NCBI RefSeq assembly: GCF_023065955.2
Contig: NW_026623056.1
Coordinates: forward strand, 88,287,256-88,351,255
DNA: 64,000 nt
Reading direction: 5' to 3'
Origin: Ursus arctos
Taxonomy: Eukaryota; Chordata; Mammalia; Carnivora; Ursidae
Below are positions 23,802-35,499 of the stretch, piece by piece. Positions within the stretch are counted from its first letter, which is position 1, and each line of letters starts with the position of its first letter. The notes below the pieces were generated by a model, which saw only the letters and a list, made by a program, of their open reading frames with translations, was not told where the DNA came from and did not search any database. The translations under genes and the position numbers were made by a program.

Positions 23802-24810
23802 CAGCACTGGTACTCCAAGCGTGGTCCGTGGACCACCTGCCAATTTGCGAAATGTTCATTCCTCATCCTGGATGAGGGAAGTACACCAAGGGAGAAGGGT
23901 CTGGAAACTTTTACAGCAATATGACATCACTGTGACATCAAGTGTGGACTCAATGCCCCCATTCCTCTGAACAGGGTACAGACCCACTCAGAAGTCACAT
24001 CGTGAGCCACTGTGGTCATGCACTGATGGGGTCACCTCATAATGTGTGACATTTTAAGGTTAGTGTGTCCAGTGTAAGCCTAAAGTGTATTTAAAAATGC
24101 AAAAAAAAGTAAGCATATAGTTATTTTTATAACTTGCGACTTTTACATCTTTTTAAGTTTATCATCCTTTCTAAATGTATAGTTTAACACTACAACGAAA
24201 TAAGAAAAAAAATGTGTATTATTTATTTACAGCCCTAATTTACTGATGGCCTCTTTTGGTCAAGAGAAAACACATCTTTTCTGAATGTGGCAATCCCAGG
24301 AAACCAAACGATGACAAAGGAGCTGCTTTTGAAGAAATTAAGACGAGAAAATGTTGTACTTGTTTTCCTTGGAAGTATGATCCCTCCTACAACCGAACTC
24401 TGCTTTGTAGCCGTAATTGATGGTGAAGTGCTACCAACACTGCGTGTCATTGGAAAAGATGTATTGGCAAGAGAAACAATGAAACAATGAAAGTGTAAGC
24501 AGTATTTTACACACAAAATGGTTTCTAAAAGCTCAGAAAAAAATATTTGCAAGAAATAGCATTCACTGAAAAGCAACAGAAGCAGATGTCCAAATTTCAT
24601 ACTAAAAACAAACAAACAAAAATGGTTGTTTTTGAAGGCTTCTTATGAAGCAGTACGAAAGACATAAAACTGCCCAGATGTTAATGGAACAGCGTGTCAA
24701 GTAAGTCTACTTGGAAACGTTCGGTGAATCTGGGACCCAAAAAAGGTCGATCAAGTACCACTTCCCAATAATATGACAACGGTGTTGTCCAGTGCAGGCT
24801 GCTTGCAGAG
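23802..24810 (+). mobile_element. hAT DNA transposon fossil with transposase remains (broken)
   Basis: The left end, starting 'cagcactggtactccaagc' and followed by 'gtggtccgtggacc', has the form of a hAT terminal inverted repeat. Downstream, three plus-strand frames carry pieces of a hAT/ZBED-type transposase in the right order. WKYDPSY is at 24370-24390. The BED-finger segment ending KDVLARETMKQ is at 24419-24487. A 'KYLQEI...KQQKQMSKFHTKN' stretch follows at about 24533-24610, and VPLPNNMT is at 24755-24778. In the finger, the first zinc-ligand Cys codon reads CGT (Arg) and the second is missing. Frameshifts and stops separate all blocks, so the gene is dead. The right terminus was not found. 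Names such as Charlie or Zaphod cannot be assigned without a search. Confidence 0.75.
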
Positions 24811-24991
24811 CCTCAGTGCAGAGCCAAGAGTGGAGCAGCTTCCCTGCTAAGGGCCGTGCACCTGACAACACTCAGCAAACTGCTTTCTTGCTTGAGAAAG
24901 TCCCCCCAAAGGAAAACCATGTCCACTCAGCAACAGCCTTTGTGACATAGGACACGAAAGCTAATGCATTACATTCAATATTGCTATCTTT

Positions 24992-25168
24992 ATTTTTCTT
25001 TAAGATTGATTTATTACTTGGAGAGAAAGAAAGCGAGCACGCGCTGGGGGAGAGACAGAGGAAGAGGGGGAGAATCTTCAAGCAGACTCCCTGCTGAGCG
25101 TAGAGCCCAACTCGGGGCTTGATCTCACAACCCAGAGATCATGACCGACGGAGCCACCCAGGCGCCCC
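24992..25168 (-). mobile_element. Can-SINE
   Basis: Reverse-oriented copy: 'ctttaagattgatttattac', CT-body complement, 'ggggcttgatctcac' and head complement 'gccacccaggcgcccc'. No clear target duplication. It lies just right of the hAT remains. Confidence 0.9.
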
Positions 25169-25169
25169 T

Positions 25170-26640
25170 AGATTTCCCCCCTTATGATGTGATATTATGG
25201 AAGCTGAGCACAAAGGTACCCAGCATTTACTAAGAAGCCAGCTTTTTTCCCCAGCTTTTTAAAGATGTGACTTGCTCGTTTGTCTGACCTCCTTAGGATT
25301 TTTAAATATTGTTACACTCCTGTGCAAGGAAGAGATGCAGAGCTTTTTCAATGTATATCTTTATACAATAATGCATCATAGAGTCTGGAAATATATAAAA
25401 AAAGATAATGACAGTGGCTAACTCCAAGGAAAGTTACAGGGAACTTTCTTTTTTCTTCCTTTTGCTTCTCTGTATTTATAATTTTTTTCTACACTGAATT
25501 ACACTCATGTCATAAAGAAACAAAAGACCACAGAGTCAATAAAAGGGTTGCATGAGGTCAGGCATTTAAAAACAATTCTCAAGAGCTTGGCCTGTCTAGG
25601 GGACCATGTGAGCCGTCAATTATGGAGGAGCCCCATACGCTACCCAGAACCACAAACTCATCACTCTGAATGTGATGACCTCACGACTGAGGAAGGGGTC
25701 AATTAAAACACACAACAGCCCTGACCAGTAGCCACCTGCACACCCACAGCTACACGGCCAAGCGAAGAGTTAAGTATTCACCTTGGGACTTGTCTATAAC
25801 CAGATAACTGTGAACACAGCAGTCGGCCATACCAATCTGGCAACTCAAAGAACCCGGCTATTTCCTTCCCATAGTAGTGGGGCCGCCCTCACAGGGGGTG
25901 CATAGCACCTCGCTGCCCATCCCCACTTCTCTTCTATCCAGCTTCCCCACCTCTTCCCTCTGCCTGCCCCAGGCTTTCAAAATAGCACCTGTCATCCTCC
26001 AGAGTCAACCAGGCTCAGTCGAGCATTTTTATATATTTTTTTATAAATAATCACTGTTCATATCTGCATCTATTAACTTTTTTCTCTTTTATCAAGAGAT
26101 ATGGAAAGCAACAACACACAGCTTTTGTGTATAAATGTCATCCAAAGTAGCCTCCTATCCCCAAACTATGCTAAAGTAATTATTGTTACTGTTGTCATGA
26201 CTATTACTATTGATGCTAAGAAGGGACCTGTTTTTACATTTAACATTTATGATTGAACAGTGAAGTTTCCCATGCTGAGCACACAATTCACAGCATCCCA
26301 CAGCCCCTGGACAAGAGTCTCGGGCTTACAGATGCCTGTTTGTAGAGCTCTCTAGTTGGGAGTCAGTGGGAGGTACACTCCTGGATGAGAAGGTAGGAGA
26401 CCCTCCATCTCTGCTCACCCTCCAAGCAGGTAACCTGAGGCAGATCACCCACTCTTCCTGCACCTCGCCCAGAGGCAATGTTAGCTGGCTTCGAGGATTG
26501 ATATACCAAGTCTCTATGACCTCCCTCCATCCAAGGGGTTCTCATCAGAGCCAGAGCAATGGGGCAATGTATAGTTATGGTTCATTTCACTTGTAAATGA
26601 CAGAAGATACATTGATTAAAATATAATAATGGTAGCTTTA
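25170..26640. other. Unique non-coding sequence
   Basis: No element is recognised with confidence. AT-rich on the left, mixed on the right. Short ORFs only. Confidence 0.3.
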
Positions 26641-27250
26641 AAAACAAGCAACCCAACTTAAAAATGGGCAAAAGACTTGAACAGACACTTCTGCAAAGCA
26701 GACATACAGATGGCCAACAAGCCCAGGAAAAGATCTTCAACATCACTCATCATTTGGGAAATACAAATCAAAACCACAATGAGATACCACTTCACACCCA
26801 CTGGGATGGCTATTGTCAAAGTAGCAGAAAGTCACAAGTGTTGGTGAAAATGCAAAAAAAGTGGAACACTAGGGCATTACTGGCCAGAATGTAAAATGTT
26901 ACAGCTGCTGTGAAAGGGTGCATGGCAGCTCCTCGGAAAGCAGAACTACCATATGATCCAGCAATTCCCCTTCTGGGTTTATACACAAAAGAACTGAGAG
27001 CAGAGATTCAAACAGATACCTGTACACCAATGTTCACAGCAGTACTATTCACAACAGGCAAAAGGTAGAAACAACCCAAATGCCCACAAATAGATGATTG
27101 GATAAACCAAATGTGTAGCTACAGACATAAATGGCATGTTATTCAGTCTAAGAAGGAATGAAATTCTCACACATGCTGCATCATAAATAAACCTTACAGA
27201 CGTTCTGCTAAGTGAAATAAGTCAGACACAAAAAGACTGTTCCAACTCCA
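26640..27250 (+). mobile_element. Older LINE-1 ORF2 3' fragment
   Basis: Ordered L1 ORF2 phrases: 'aaaaatgggcaaaagacttg', 'acagatggccaacaagccc', 'gagataccacttcacaccc', 'ttctgggtttatacacaaaa', 'caacccaaatgcccacaaat', 'ctaagtgaaataagtcagac'. It is more diverged than the copy at 22143. No long open frame remains. Confidence 0.9.
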
Positions 27251-27254
27251 GCCA

Positions 27255-28980
27255 TCACATCAACAATCCAGCAGGTAGTAAGGATAAAAGAAAGGAGAGT
27301 GTATACCCTTTAAAGATTCTACCTGGAAGTCCAACCTTCCCTTTAGGGATACTTCCTGGAAGTTGCTCGCGGCCCTTCTGCTCACATTCTAGTGTCAGCC
27401 ACACTGAGCTGCAAAGGAAGCTGGGAATGTCTTTTTTCTCGGGGAGCATGCAGGAGTTCTGTTACCGAGGAAGAAGGGAAGAATGAGTACGGACAGACAA
27501 GCCATCTTCATACACGTGAAAATCGCCTTGAAAATGTTTTTTGGCACCAAGCAGTACCTCTTCAAGGCTTCACAGGATCACGTGCAGAAAGGGGGAGCTT
27601 TGAGAAACAGCTGTGACCCAGTGAGTACTTGCTCTTTGGATGAGCTCACTTTGAGAAACAGCAAGAATCCAGGGACGTGGCGTACAAAGACCGTTATTCA
27701 CCATACACCTACCCGAAGGAAGAAGGACGTGCAGCTGAATTGAGAAGCCCAGCAAAGAAAGAAAAAAAAAAAAAAAAAAGGAAGAGAAGAAAATAAAAAA
27801 CAAAAAAGACAAAGATAAAGGATGCCTCATCCCCTCCATCTCATAGAATCTGAAACACGGCAAAGAAGTTCTTATAATCTGGCTGCATTCGGCGCTGGCA
27901 GAGACCAGGAAGACCCATCGGCACGTTGCTAACATTTCCGGCGGGGAAATGTTTTCTTAACCCCGGGCATCCAACTCCCTCAAGTACGAGCGCATCCTGC
28001 CCCCCAGGAACGACGACGTAGCCCCTTCAAGACACAGGGTCCCCCACACTGCGCTTCCCATGAAGGCAGTCTTTGCTTGAACATTTCTCAGGCTGAGCAC
28101 ACGGTTTCACATATTCTCACAGTCAAGAGAGAGAATGGGAGTTCCTATGAGTCATAGAAAATTTGGTTTAAAAAAAAAAATGGCATCAGGAAGAATCAGT
28201 AACACTAAACGCCCACGTGTCTCGTCTCTTTAAAGCACGTTGGGGGAAATTCTGCTTTTAGTGGTAACTTAACATTCTGTTGCTGCCATATATATATCCT
28301 TGCAGCAGAGACAAAGTAACAAACAGCCTGGGAAGACTTTTATAGCCTGCCCATCCTTTTTAAGAGATGGCACAGGCCCAATTTTGACCTCCTTTTTACT
28401 ACTTGCCTTTCCTTTGGACAAAACCCATGCAATCCTCGGTAATACTGGAACAACTCTGTGTTACTGCGTATGCACACCTGATTCCCAGGCCCTTTCCACC
28501 CCTACGCTGGCAAGGATCTGTCCATGGAGGCAAAAAGCCCCCATATCCCTGTCCCGACCTCCTGGGTAGCCCTGGCCCTCATCCCAGCTCAGGCCTCCTG
28601 GCATCTCCTGTCTCCTGCTGGGTCCATCGCTTCAAGTCAGGAAGCACAGCAGACCGGGCGCCTGCAAACAAAATCCCATAGACCTTTCTAGAGGGTGTGC
28701 TTCGCTTGGGAAACCCAGCTCAAATGGCTTCTGCCTGATTCATCACTCCACCAGCACGACACTACAGAAAGTCATCTCTTGAGTTCTGAAACGCTTTAAA
28801 CCCTCCCTTATTTTTAGCATTTATTACCCAACTCATACTACAGTTTTCGTATATGCCTTCTCTCTGTATCACACATCCTAGTTTGCCTGAGACAGTCCTA
28901 CTTTAGCCTGTTAATAAAATCATTTATGGTGTCTTCTTTTACTCCCAGTTTGGGAAGAAAAATTACACGGATACCCAATT
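27255..28980. other. Unique non-coding sequence with an A-rich tract
   Basis: A poly-A/purine tract lies at 27755-27830, following about 350 bp with modest open frames. This could be the tail of an unrecognised retrocopy, but no product is identifiable. The rest is unremarkable. Confidence 0.35.
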
Positions 28981-28984
28981 CATC

Positions 28985-29095
28985 ACCCACATTTGTCTGT
29001 GATCTCCTTGATAACCAGACTCTGTCCTGGTCACCTTGTCTTTCTCCAAAGACCTGCATACAGCATCTGACCCAGGCAGGTGCACCGTACCAACA
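28985..29095 (+). repeat. L2-like relic
   Basis: 'gtctgtgatctccttgataa' and 'gcatctgacccaggcaggtg' follow the L2 3'-end pattern (gactgtgagctccttgag ... gtgcctggcacat). Weak. Confidence 0.35.
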
Positions 29096-29100
29096 TGTTG

Positions 29101-29150
29101 AAAGGAAGGAAGGAAGGAAGGAAGGAAGGAAGGAAGGAAGGAAGGAAGGA

Positions 29151-29206
<56 letters not shown>

Positions 29207-29225
29207 GAGAAAGAAAGAGAAGGAG
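29101..29225 (+). repeat. (GGAA)n(GAAA)n microsatellite
   Basis: About 50 bp of GGAA followed by about 70 bp of GAAA: a polypurine compound microsatellite. Open frames through it on both strands are artefacts of the repeat. Confidence 0.97.
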
Positions 29226-29306
29226 GAAGGGCTCTCTCCTATTCCCCTTGCTCAAAATTCAGTCATGAGTCCAATATAAGGAAGAGCATTTGAAAAAACT
29301 ACTTGA

Positions 29307-29499
29307 TGGGGTGTCTGGGTGGCTTAGTCGGTTGAGTATCAATTCTTGGTTTCAGCTCAGGTCATGATCTCAGGGTCATGAGATGAAGCCCCGTGTCGGG
29401 CTTTGTATTCATCAGGGAGTCTGCTTGAATTTCGCTCTCCCTCTGGCTTTGCCCCTCCCACTCCCTAAAATAAATAAATATTAAAAAAGAAAGAAAAAG
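29307..29499 (+). mobile_element. Can-SINE
   Basis: The head 'ggggtgtctgggtggcttag', CT-rich body and 'aaaataaataaatattaaaa' define the element. The flanking duplication aaaaaactacttga lies at about 29293-29306 and 29500-29513. Confidence 0.94.
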
Positions 29500-29599
29500 A
29501 AAAAACTACTTGAAGGAACAGCATCCTCCCACACTGAACATGTGTTCCCACAGGGAGGGATGGAACACAGTCGTTCCGATGTGAGAGTCTGTAGCTGAA

Positions 29600-29735
29600 C
29601 CTCCAGATTCAAATTCTGGGTCTATCCTTTACTCTCTATATGGCTTTGAACAAACTGACTGACCTTCCTTCCCCAGACTTCCTTATGCATATATCGGATA
29701 TAGTAAAAGTGCTCCCCATACACATGTGACACACA
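29600..29735 (+). repeat. MIR SINE relic
   Basis: 'cagattcaaattctgggtct', 'ctctctatatggctttgaac', 'gacttccttatgcatatat' and 'tagtaaaagtgctccc' track the MIR core and its 3' half. Confidence 0.65.
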
Positions 29736-29744
29736 GCATATGAA

Positions 29745-30750
29745 CAGATTATCAATATCACCAGGCATCAGAAAAGTGCAGGTCAGGGCGCCTGGGTGGC
29801 TCAGTCAGTGAAGCGTCTGCCTTCAGCTCAGGTCATGATCCCAGGGTCCCGGGATCGAGTCCCACATCGGGCTCCCTGCTCATCAGAAGCCTGCTTCTCC
29901 CTCTGCCCCTTCCCCCCCACCGCTCCTTCTCTCCCTCCCCACCCTTCTCTCTTGAAAATAAATAAATAAAAATACTTAAAAAAAAGAAAAGAAAAGTGCA
30001 GGTCAAAAACACAATGAAATACCACCTAGCACCCATTAGGATGGCTATTATTTAAGAAAATTTTTAAGAAACAGAAAATGGTATGTGTTGACCATGATGT
30101 GGAAAAATAGAAACCCTTGTCCACTACTGGTGGGATCGTAAAATGATAGCACTGTTACAAAAAACAGTACAGAGGTTCCTCAAAAATTTAAACAGAATTA
30201 CCACTGCTGGGTAGATACCCAAAAGAATCAAAAGAGGGTCTTGAAAAAGATATTTGTACACCCACATTCATAGCAGCATTATTCACTAGCCAAGAGGAGG
30301 AAGCAACCTGAGTGTCCATCAGCAGACAAATGGACAAAAAAACAAAAACAAAAACAAAAACAAAAAAAAACGTGGTCTATGCAGATGATAGAATAGCATT
30401 CAGCCTTAAAAAGGAAGGGAAGTGTGTCTCATGCTACAATATGGAAGACATGACGCTAAGTGAAATAAGCCAGTCACAGAACAAATGCAGTGCGATCCCA
30501 CTGATAGAGCGGTCTCGAGCAGTCAACTCTGCTGGAGCCAGAAAGTATAATGGTGGTGACCATGGGGCAGCGGAGGGAGGAGGGGGAAGCTGTCATTTAT
30601 CAGGGATCGAGTTTCAGCCTTGCCAGATGAGAAAGTTCTGGAGATCTGCTTCACAACAATGTGAATAGACTTAACACTACTAAACCGTACACTTAAAAAG
30701 GGTTAGGATGATCCATTTTATGTTCTGTGTTTTTTAGCCACAATAAAATA
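29745..30750 (+). mobile_element. Older LINE-1 ORF2/3' fragment carrying a nested SINE
   Basis: L1 phrases continue across the SINE: 'aatatcaccaggcatcag' before it, then 'atgaaataccacctagcacc', 'ggtgggatcgtaaaatg', 'gtacagaggttcctcaaaaa', 'gcagcattattcactagcc', 'ctaagtgaaataagccagtc' and a 3'-UTR-like end. Non-coding now. A (CAAAAA)n run lies at 30337-30370. Confidence 0.88.
29786..29990 (+). mobile_element. Can-SINE nested in L1
   Basis: A full-length copy with head 'gggcgcctgggtggctcag' and tail 'aaaataaataaataaaaata'. A perfect 15-bp duplication, gaaaagtgcaggtca, lies at 29771-29785 and 29991-30005, so the L1 reading is exactly restored when the SINE is removed. Confidence 0.96.
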
Positions 30751-30767
30751 TAATCATAAAAATGTGT

Positions 30768-30865
30768 CTTCCCATAGGGCTGTTGTATGGATTACACTGG
30801 TTCACATGGGGAAAGCCTAGACCACGGGCTGGCACAGAGTCATAAATGTCGTCTCTATTAATGAA
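30768..30865 (+). repeat. MIR 3' end relic
   Basis: 'cccatagggctgttgtatgg', 'attacactggttcacatggg' and 'gggctggcacagagtcataa' match the MIR/L2-type 3' end. Confidence 0.55.
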
Positions 30866-30869
30866 CCCA

Positions 30870-32040
30870 CACCCTTTGTTCCACGGTACATCAGTCTGTA
30901 GAAATCATTTTAGGTTTGGCCTCTTGTCATTAGTTTGTTTAGGGTTTCGTTTATTTAGCTCTTGCTGTCTTCTCACTTTTCTGCCTCTAAGGTCAAATCA
31001 TTTTAGAGGCTTTATTTGTTCCATTTACAAATTATTATTAGTTGTCAACTGTACTCAAATGAAAAAAAGTTACCATTTCCAAACACCACTATGCCTGAAA
31101 TTACGAAGTATTCACATACCCAAATCACTGACAGTTAACTTAATTAAAATATTTGGCATATACTTGTTAAAAAAAATCTTATTAGGATGTTAAAAAATAC
31201 AACATCAATTTTTTTAAAAAAATAAGAACATAATAATAAAAAGTAATAATTGAAGAAAAATACTGTCTGCAACTTCTTTAGTTCCATAAGATAAAATTTG
31301 AAGTCTCAGATTATTTTCTTTGTCTTGAGTTTTAAGAGCTGCCCTATTTACCGAATGGCAGGGGTTTGACTTGGCAGCAGTCGATGCCAAGAAAACATAC
31401 GAGTGTTTTCAAGGGCAGCGTGATGGGGCTACCGTGAAGCTAATAGAGTCAAATGAAGCCTTGAGCCCAGATCACAAAATGCAATGGTTCCAGATTTCTG
31501 AGGGACTATTCTGGTCATGACTTTCCAAGAAGCACACGGAGAAAAAAGAAAATCTGTCCATACAAATAAAATCAATATATGAGAGCTCAAAAAAAAATAT
31601 TGTCTAAAATGAGGTTAAAAAATAAAAACTAGTTGTGTTTTGGCTGCAAAAGAGATGTTTAAAGAAATACATGTGAAATACACGAAGGTCAGTCAGATAT
31701 TCATTCATCCATTTGTTCAGCTTTGAAATTATATGATAAATATTCATTGAAAGATTTCTAGGAACCCGGCGCCGTGGTAGGTGTTAATCATAGCAGTCAT
31801 GAGACAAACAGCCACCTTACTGGGTTATTCTGGAAGGTAAAAGTAGGCACAATGATGGACAGCATCTGAGGCCAGTCTAAGCAAGCACACACTGACAAAC
31901 GGAACGAGCCCCAGATGGAAAGGACCATTTAGGGAGAGGGTGGTCTCCCCACCCTGGGACGATGCAGGGAGAGACAATACGAGCATGAAGAATGCCAAGA
32001 AGAAACTTTGACGCTAGGTTCTAATGATCTGGTGTGCATA
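30870..32040. other. Unique AT-rich sequence
   Basis: No repeat is named. The segment 31330-31530 is less AT-rich, reads as unique and holds no coding signal that I recognise. Confidence 0.3.
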
Positions 32041-32056
32041 ACAATCTTCCTCTCCA

Positions 32057-32254
32057 GGGGCACCTGGGTGGCAGAGCGGTTGAGCGTCTGCCTTCAGCTC
32101 AGGGCGTGATCCCGGCGATCTGGGATCGAGCCCCACATCAGGCTCTTTCGCTATGAGCCTGCTTCTTCCTCTCCCACTCCCCCTGCTTGTGTTCCCGCTC
32201 TCGCTGGCTGTCTCTATCTCTGTCAAATAAATAAATAAAATCTTTAAAAAAAAA
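32057..32254 (+). mobile_element. Can-SINE (young subfamily)
   Basis: The head 'ggggcacctgggtggcagag', 'ctcagggcgtgatcccggcg' and 'aaataaataaataaaatctt' are near consensus. The duplication aatcttcctctcca (32043-32056) / aatctacctctcca (32255-32268) has one mismatch. Confidence 0.95.
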
Positions 32255-32594
32255 AATCTACCTCTCCAACCAGAAACACAATGAGGTCGTTTTCAAGCAC
32301 AGTGAGTGGGGAGAATGGCTGTGCACACAGAGTGACTTGGGGATATGATGTTCAGAGAAGCTTCACTACTGATTTCACTCGACCACCCTGAGCGAAGACC
32401 TACCATGATACAGACCTACACGAAATCTGCAACACTTGTTGAACCAAAAATAATCCCTTTGCATGGATGCATACTGATGAACCATTATTAGAATCTCAAC
32501 TTTGATTACGACAGCACAGCCTTCACCTAGAGGTTGTATCCTTCCCTCTGAAACGGCATTCCAGCTTTGAGAAATATCACGAAAGTAACAGCTA

Positions 32595-33082
32595 AAGAGA
32601 ACTGGAAGCAACCAAGATGCCCCTCAACAGGCGAACGGATACAAAAGCTACGGTCATCTGCACCGGGGAATATTACGTGGTCATGAAAAGCAATGAGCTC
32701 TCAAACCACAGGAACATATGCAGGAACCTTAAATGCCCAGAACTCAGTGAGAGAAGCCGGTCTGAGAAGGCCACATACTGTGTGACTCCAGCTCTATGAC
32801 ATTCTGGAAAAGGCATAACCACAGAGACGGTAACAAGGTCAGTATTTGCCGTGGGTTCGGGGGAAGGAAGGGAGGGATAAACAGGTATCACACAGGGGAG
32901 TTTGAGGGCAGTGAAACTGTCCAGTAGGATACTAGAATTATGCATCCATGGCATTACCCATTTGTCCAAACCCACAGAACAGACAACACAGAGTGAACCT
33001 TAATGTAAACTATGGACTTGTGTTGATAATAATGTATTGATATTAGATCATCGATTATAATGAATGCACCACACTTTAAAAA
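32595..33082 (+). mobile_element. LINE-1 3' end (older)
   Basis: L1 ORF2/3'-UTR phrases in order: 'ggaagcaaccaagatgcccc', 'gaatattacgtggtcatgaa', 'cacatactgtgtgactccag', 'ctatgacattctggaaaagg', then 'taaactatggacttgtgttg' and an A-tract at 33077-33090. Diverged, no open frame. Confidence 0.82.
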
Positions 33083-33089
33083 AAAAAAA

Positions 33090-34490
33090 GAAATACAAAT
33101 TTAAAAATAGAAAAACAAAGAATCTGTGCTGGGATAGCAAAAAAATTAGTAGATACATATAAATAAATAGTAAATAATTAAATAAATGAAAAAAATCATG
33201 AGGAAATTTTGCAGGTATGTCTTCCTTTATGGAAAAAAAAAAGTTCTCATTTTCCAAATTCAAAAACTGTTGCAAAAGAATTGAATGTGATATTTTCAAA
33301 GCATAATTATTGAGTCTAAAATACAACATGATGACAAACCACTCTGCAATAACCTTTCCATGTTTTGATAACGTTGACTGCAGAGCTGAGCTGAGCCATA
33401 GGCGTTTGGGGTCACATGATAGCGATCCCCTCAGACTCTCACCGCGTGTCTTCCAACGGGGTTGACCCTAGCGTGACTCAGGTTGGAATGAGAAACAGGA
33501 TATGAGCCATTGGGCGAGGGTCCCCCCTTTGCCAACCACCGGTCCTGCAATATTGGACAACTGACTTTGGCAGGTGTCTATTTTCTCAGACAAGAAATGG
33601 ACTGAAGAGGCCAGCTAGTAGATTTCACACTGGTCCCCAAAGGGGGAAGAAGGCATCTGGGGACGATGGGGGTGGTGGGAGAGGGCAGGGCAAGAGTGCA
33701 CTGGCTTTCACTGAAAGAGTTCCACTCTATCGGGAGGGGGTATTTATTGGGCTTTTATGTACAATGTTAGTTGAATAAAGGTCTCCTCAAGCTAAATAAT
33801 TTTTTTTTTAGGAGACATCTGGTTCCTTTTCCCTGAAGGTATTTGCTCAAGCCAAGGAATGAAGCACCTGTGAGTGAGCAGAGGATGAAAGCTGGAAATA
33901 CAAAAACTTGAAGGAGCCTTTCTTTCATTTTCAAGGGGATTACCAAGGGAGGAATGTTCTTTGGCTCCCGTAAGCCTACCCAATATGTGATCTCCCACCC
34001 TGGCCACTGCTGCAGTTTGTGCGGAATGTCATCCAGAGTTCCTCTCCAGCGCCCAGCCCCTAAAGGGAGAATGAATCCCATCCGGATTCCTGGGGCCCCG
34101 TGTTTGGAGCGGACGGGTGGGCGCCGTCTGGATAAACTCCCTCCTTAGAAGGAAGCGAGTGTTTATCCAAGGTTACTTATCAGGTAACAAGACAAACTAT
34201 CAAAAAGGGAAGAGGCAAACACCCAGGATGGTTTACAGACAGGAATCGTGGGCTCTTGAGTCGTAAGAGTCCTAAATGCGGAAGGAAATAGAGCCACGGA
34301 GGGAAAGACGCCGTGGGAAGCTACGCAACGGGAGGCGCATCTGGGATCCAAAGCTGGTCCTGCCGGCGATGATCTATTCTAAGCGAAGATCTAAATGGAG
34401 ATCCTTCTGCTCAGCCACCAGCTTCTCTTCGCTTGCTGGTCGGTGTAAAGAGCATCTCAAATTCCTTACTTTCCTGGACTCTACAGTCAG
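33090..34490. other. Unique non-coding sequence
   Basis: AT-rich at the left (33090-33300) and mixed after. No element or gene is recognised. Confidence 0.3.
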
Positions 34491-34494
34491 CGAA

Positions 34495-34665
34495 GACCCA
34501 GGACAACAGTGTGCCTGGAAGCAGCCAGGTCCGCCGGAGCCTGCCAGCCCAGCGCCCCCGAGGGTCCTCCTCTTCCCTTCCCTCGGCGGCCCTGACAGGT
34601 CACCCGATGCGCCCCCCACTCGCAGCGGAGGTGCCAGCCCTGCAGGCGAGCTGAGGGCAGTCTTA
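34495..34665. other. Small CpG-rich patch
   Basis: About 12 or more CpGs lie in about 150 bp, in a region where the flanks are CpG-poor. ORFs cross it on both strands (plus 34276-34680, minus 34374-34619) without a recognisable domain. It could be an exon, an enhancer or chance. No splice sites stand out. Confidence 0.3.
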
Positions 34666-34669
34666 TTGA

Positions 34670-35490
34670 TAAGTACCTAGAAAAACTAAGGCAACACTCA
34701 AATTCCAGTTATTGAATCTGGGAAAAGACAAAATGTAATCACAGCACATCATGGGGCTCCCCTCTCACATTTATACAGTTATAATAACGTTCGAAGTGAA
34801 CATTAATCTGACATTTTTGCTTAACTACACTGGAAGGATGGAGGAACGGAGAATGGGGGGCGGGGGCGGGAACTCAACCCCCATCGTCCTTCACAGAAAA
34901 TCGATAATATCCAAACTGAAAACTCAAGAAGCGCCAGGAGCCCAGGACTTATAAATATGGGGGTAAATAACAGAAAAAAGAGCCGAGAACAGCTAAGGGA
35001 AGGTGGAAAGCAGAGAATGAGCACTTTTTCATGATAAGCCCAGAAATGCTATTTAATTTTATGCATCTGTATTATTTGGGGAAAAAATAGCAGTTAAAGT
35101 TGAAAAGTGATAAAAGGCATAGGGGACCTCCGGAGCGAATAAACCCGACACGTGCCGGGTGTTGTGTGGGAGATTTCTGCGGACGGGTTAGGAGCCGAGA
35201 GAGGCATCAAGCTTGGTCCTGAAGCACCGTCGCTCCCGGCCAGGGCTGTGGCGTCTGCCCCATGGTCTGACCAAAGCTCCGCGGGGAGAAACCGGCCCCA
35301 AATAACATTCTTCTCCACGATTTTAGGAACTGGCTCATTTGTTTATTTAGGTCATGTCACAATACCAAAAAACTCAGCAAAAGCCAAACAGCTCACGGTG
35401 CTTACTCGGTATTGCAGTAACCTCTTCCCCAGTCCACGTGCAAATTCTTGTCATCCTTCGCCTTTCAGAAGCCTTAGAGCTTAACATGTA
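34670..35490. other. Unique non-coding sequence
   Basis: No repeat or gene is recognised. Moderate CpG content near 35110-35310. Confidence 0.3.
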
Positions 35491-35499
35491 AATTCATTG

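Noticed and set aside
24287..24490. A 67-codon plus-strand ORF as a possible small host gene.
   Set aside because: It is part of the hAT transposase remains, with neighbouring blocks in other frames and the zinc-binding cysteines lost.
27400..27780. Possible processed pseudogene ending in a poly-A tract.
   Set aside because: No parent protein could be recognised and no flanking target duplication was found; noted only as an A-rich tract.
29080..29268. Lys/Glu/Arg-rich ORF on the plus strand and Leu/Ser/Phe-rich ORF on the minus strand.
   Set aside because: Both are readings of the GGAA/GAAA microsatellite.
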